Part shown: positions 60,726 through 64,000 of the stretch, in pieces
Numbering within the stretch: position 1 is the first letter of the stretch
Layout of the letters: every line of letters begins with the position of its first letter
Source of the DNA: Odiellus spinosus
Lineage: Eukaryota > Arthropoda > Arachnida > Opiliones > Phalangiidae
Direction of reading: 5' to 3'
Assembly: GCA_963920705.1 (NCBI GenBank)
Contig: OY987228.1
Span: forward strand, 14,181,187-14,245,186
Length of the DNA stretch: 64,000 bases
The notes under the pieces: generated by a model
Databases searched by the model: none
The model's input: only the letters and a program-made list of their open reading frames with translations
What the model was told of the DNA's origin: nothing
Program-made: the position numbers and the translations under genes

Positions 60726-62310
60726 GTCACCGGCTGGAGATCGTTCGTTGGCCTTTAATAACAAATCGTCACCAACCAGCGCAGTGGTGGCCACCCATCG
60801 GCGAGCCCATAACCCCTCCCCCCTCCCAAACCAGCCTCCGGGTTATCCGCCACCTCCTATCCCCTCTTCACCGTCACCTTCCAGTTTATCAGCCGCTTCT
60901 TCTGCCAGTTCCGGTCATTCTTCCCTCGATTCGGACTCTCATTCTTTGAATCGGAGACATGTAGAGGTGAGTGACCAATCAGAGTCTAACTGATTCGCGG
61001 ACAATTCGTATCGTTCGTTTTTTCTTTTTTACTGGTTTTCTCTTAATTCGATTGGAAAGCCTCCATCCTCCATCTCGATCCTCAAAACCGTTTAGAGAAC
61101 AGTCTTAATAAGGGTCGCGAGAGTCTTGACCTCTTGGATATTAAGTTAAAGGTCGGCTTTTTGTGTTTTTTCTCAAGTCTACACGCAAAGACTAAACAGA
61201 AGGTTGACATGTGGATAGTTTGCAAACATTTTACTTTGGTTCAGGAGCTCAAATTTCGCAACAAACGAGATCTTTTACCACTAAAACTATAGAAGTGCAC
61301 AGACCCAGGAAATAGTCAAACACTGGTATCTAGCGGAATGGGATGATCGTATAGGTTGGGAATAGCACGGCCCATAAAAGACAAACAAAGTTGACCAGAA
61401 GCTGGACATCGATACTGACACAGTTCGAATTACTCCTGTAAAGTAATTCGCTTTAGTTTTAGCTATTTTTGAAAGTGTGGTTAAAGAAGTTAAGTCCTCG
61501 TAAGGTTTTATGGAACCTCATTTATTAAGGGAAGATACGCTACAAGTTAGCCCATTATAAACTTTATTTCTATTGGCTCCATTCCATTAGACACGCTTCG
61601 CACACTGCAACAGTAAACCATGGATAAACCACGCAAAATGTTATTTTTACACCCCACGGGATGTAATTCTAGTTACGAATCCTATCTCTTTTTTGTTAGA
61701 TATAGTATACGTATCCATCCTACTTCGAATATTCGGTGGAACCAATTATATCCGTACCCTGGGGTGTACCTTTTATCGTATACCCTCTTTGTAACTTCAG
61801 TCTCAAGGACCGACTGAAATAAACTTATTTCTCTTCTATATAGTTTTATGAACTTTTATCTCTTTTATTTATTCTTTTTAATTGAAGGGGGGATCTTTGA
61901 GGTCAATGACTTAACCGGGATGAGGGTTACAAACGTCCCCCTTTCCCCATCCTCTAGTCTATCTTTGTATCTTCCGATGTCTTCCCATTAGGGAGAAAAG
62001 ACGTAAAATTGAACTAATTTCTCTCGTGTCTTTCTTTTTCTTTTTTACGCTCGTTGTTTGGTGGACTTAAATTCGACGTACCATATAACGCGCAGAGACA
62101 CGTCGATGGGGGAAGCGAGAAGGAGAGGGACCAAAAACTGTCCACGACGGAATCGGTTTCCAGCAAGACGGAGAGTTCCGCCACTTCGACCATTTCCGCG
62201 GCTACGACAAAAGGTTCCCGGAAACGTGACACTTCGGCCAGCGAGACCGAAACTAGCGGAGACGAAGATCCTGCCGGTCTCATTCAAAGGGGAGGTTACG
62301 GAAGAAATAG
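60726..62310 (+). CDS. two exons of a large Ser/Pro-rich protein gene (partial)
   Basis: Exons 60726-60966 and 62096-62310 join in phase 0, with a strong acceptor (tgattcag) and donors (GAG|gtgagt, AATAG|gtaagc). The first needs two carried bases and the last leaves two, so the gene extends both ways, past the right edge of this window or its recognisable part. Exon one is proline- and serine-rich (PNQPPGYPPPPIPSSPSPSS, SGHSSLDSDSHSLNRRHVE). Exon two is Ser/Thr/Glu-rich with basic patches (KLSTTESVSSKTESS, KGSRKRDTSASETETSGDED). These are disordered, phosphorylation-prone segments typical of signalling or cytoskeletal scaffolds. No domain is visible and I do not recognise the family. Possible upstream exons: 33.9 kb, 57.4 kb and a UTR exon ending 40399. 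Confidence 0.65.
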
Positions 62311-64000
62311 GTAAGCGAGTTCGTTTACTTTTCCTTATTTTACTCACCGTGTTTCGCCTTCCTGGCGGCTTCGACAAATACGGTTTAAACTTTGTCAAAA
62401 ATCGATTGTTATTATAAATTGTGGAAACGGTCTAGCGCATTTCGAAGACTCGAAACAGAGTTTGGGTCACCTCCCTTATTGGCTATACGTGTGTTTATTG
62501 TTTTATACTATAATTAAAAACTTTGAACATAATACATTATATTTAAACAATAGAAAAGGTTAGATTCGTGTCCTGATAATATAAAATACATGTACTGCCG
62601 CGTGTACCGATTGCGAGGAAGATTTTTTTATTTTAGAACTTGGGCTGACACTTACTGTGATTAAGTCACGCACACATTTTAGCTCGGTTTCGATTGTATG
62701 TTGCCATGGGGTTCGTAACTTCGGACATACATGGTAGATTGACACTTTGACCACTATACGCGAGGAGTTTGATTGTATAATTTACTTAATATTTGGAAGT
62801 TTTGGAAATTATTTAAGAACTAAATTCAAATTTGTGGGAATGATTTTTATGTTTTAAAGGTAATTATGAAGTTTTAATTTAGCCAATACACAACAATTCG
62901 TAAACATTTTGGGTGTTTGCCTCTAATTAATATTATTAATTTAATAATTGAACTGAAGAATTTAGAATACGAAAAGTATTTTCGCTTTATTAATTAGGAG
63001 TTGACAACAAAGGGAAAAGCTGAAGCGGAATGATACGTAATGTTAAATGACATAGGGGAAAAGTAGAGTCTTTGACAACATCCCTTATAATATAATTTAC
63101 TTCAATTTCGATCGTTGTAGTAATGAATATTATGTATGAGACAATCTAGTAAAGTAACCCTGAAGAGACATTTTACTAGAATTTAGTACCGTGTAATGGC
63201 ATATAAGAGAGTATAAAAGTTTATTTTATTTTATTATGTCATTTGGAAACGATCTAACAGATCTGACAGTAGCTGCAAGATCCATTTCGTATATAGTTTA
63301 CGAAAATGTCGAAATAGTTGTAGCGTGTGAATATACAATTAATGTCACGCGAACTTGTGACGACTGAAATCTTCGATTGGATGCCGAGCTGCCACTATAT
63401 AGTCATTTACCCCTAAGCCTCGGTGCGGCTTAAGACAAAAGGGGGGAAAAAATGTACATTCCATTACGTAACGGATAGGTCCCGTAAGACCCATTTAGTG
63501 TAAAAGATAACGCGAGCGGGCAACGTCCACCGCTGAAAACGATCACGCGAAGAGTATAGTTTGACCTTTTCTCCAAATTTGTGCCGAACGATTTCGGGAA
63601 CACACCTTAGGAACTGAAACTCGCGTGCAAAAAGCTTGCAGGTCACCAATTTTGGCCGATTCTTAAAGTTCAAAGTTAATATTTTAGTGATATGTAAAAA
63701 TGTCGTACATATTTAGAGAAACTATTTTTAAGGGTATGTATTAAAATATTGCGCGCCTGTAGAAGTGTTCCACTCGTAGTGCTTCCGTGTTCAGAGAGAA
63801 GCCAACATTCGCGATTGAAATTTATCAAATCTCGTAGTACTGCTTAGCTGCTAAACGTTTAGGATTTTTTCTATAAATTAAAAAAAAAAAGAAAAAATCG
63901 ACATCTCGGAAAGTTTATCTGTAAAACTAATCAGTATTTTCAAAGCAATAATTATTAGGTCCTCATTTGCTTTAATTTTCTGGGTGGATGTTATATACTA
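62311..64000. other. no further exon seen, probable intron
   Basis: AT-rich. Nothing with convincing splice signals and an open frame on the plus strand before the window ends. Confidence 0.45.

Noticed and set aside
62014..62417. Three further frames across the exon at 62.1 kb
   Set aside because: Only the frame beginning RHVDGGSEKERD has a proper acceptor, a donor and a phase match to the 60.7-kb exon.

Overview
This is 64 kb of AT-rich nuclear DNA from an animal, probably an invertebrate. The coding genes are split by short GT-AG introns, there is a eukaryotic tRNA-Ile(AAU), and the repeats are Tc1/mariner-type and other inverted-repeat DNA transposons, fold-back MITEs and minisatellites. 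The gene set (XRCC1, MEK, ANKLE1, DDA1, FKRP and a CSPP1-like centrosomal gene) is bilaterian. An arthropod is plausible from the mariner type, but the sequence does not fix the phylum. Exon boundaries were read by eye and checked by codon phase. Gene names come from recognising protein motifs; no search was run.

Layout. 0.7-5.5 kb: at least thirteen minus-strand exons of a CSPP1-like gene that runs off the left edge. A tRNA-Ile gene lies at 5.6 kb and a possible further minus-strand exon at 9.0 kb. 5.7-14.4 kb is otherwise gene-poor, with MITE-like hairpins, diverged duplications and a poly(A) run. 14.4-16.0 kb: a large palindromic (fold-back) element, interrupted by a second TIR element and carrying several perfect TGACGTCA sites. 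It ends about 200 bp before the XRCC1 start codon.

16.2-30.7 kb is a compact gene island: XRCC1 (+, one exon), MEK/MAP2K1 (+, eleven exons), ANKLE1 (-, five exons), DDA1 (+, four exons) and FKRP (+, two exons). XRCC1 and MEK are 0.4 kb apart. ANKLE1 and DDA1 are divergent and share 1.15 kb. The products are a single-strand-break repair scaffold, a MAPK-cascade kinase, a structure-specific nuclease, a CRL4 ubiquitin-ligase subunit and a Golgi glycosyltransferase. They share no single pathway, though two act in genome maintenance.

30.7-64 kb is mostly repeats plus scattered exons of one or more large plus-strand genes (33.9, 57.4, 60.7 and 62.1 kb). It holds two apparently identical 1,456-bp fold-back mariner elements (42.9 and 47.9 kb), an inverted pair of ~295-bp MITEs (49.6 and 56.9 kb), a long fold-back MITE (51.3 kb), a 1.8-kb minisatellite (52.7-54.5 kb) and a 25-bp minisatellite (38.6 kb).

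The most unusual items are the twin fold-back mariners built from an inverted 3' half of a transposase gene, the CRE-bearing nested fold-back next to XRCC1, and the multiplied coiled-coil plus W-G-K/R-x-G-x-G-A-P modules of the CSPP1-like protein.
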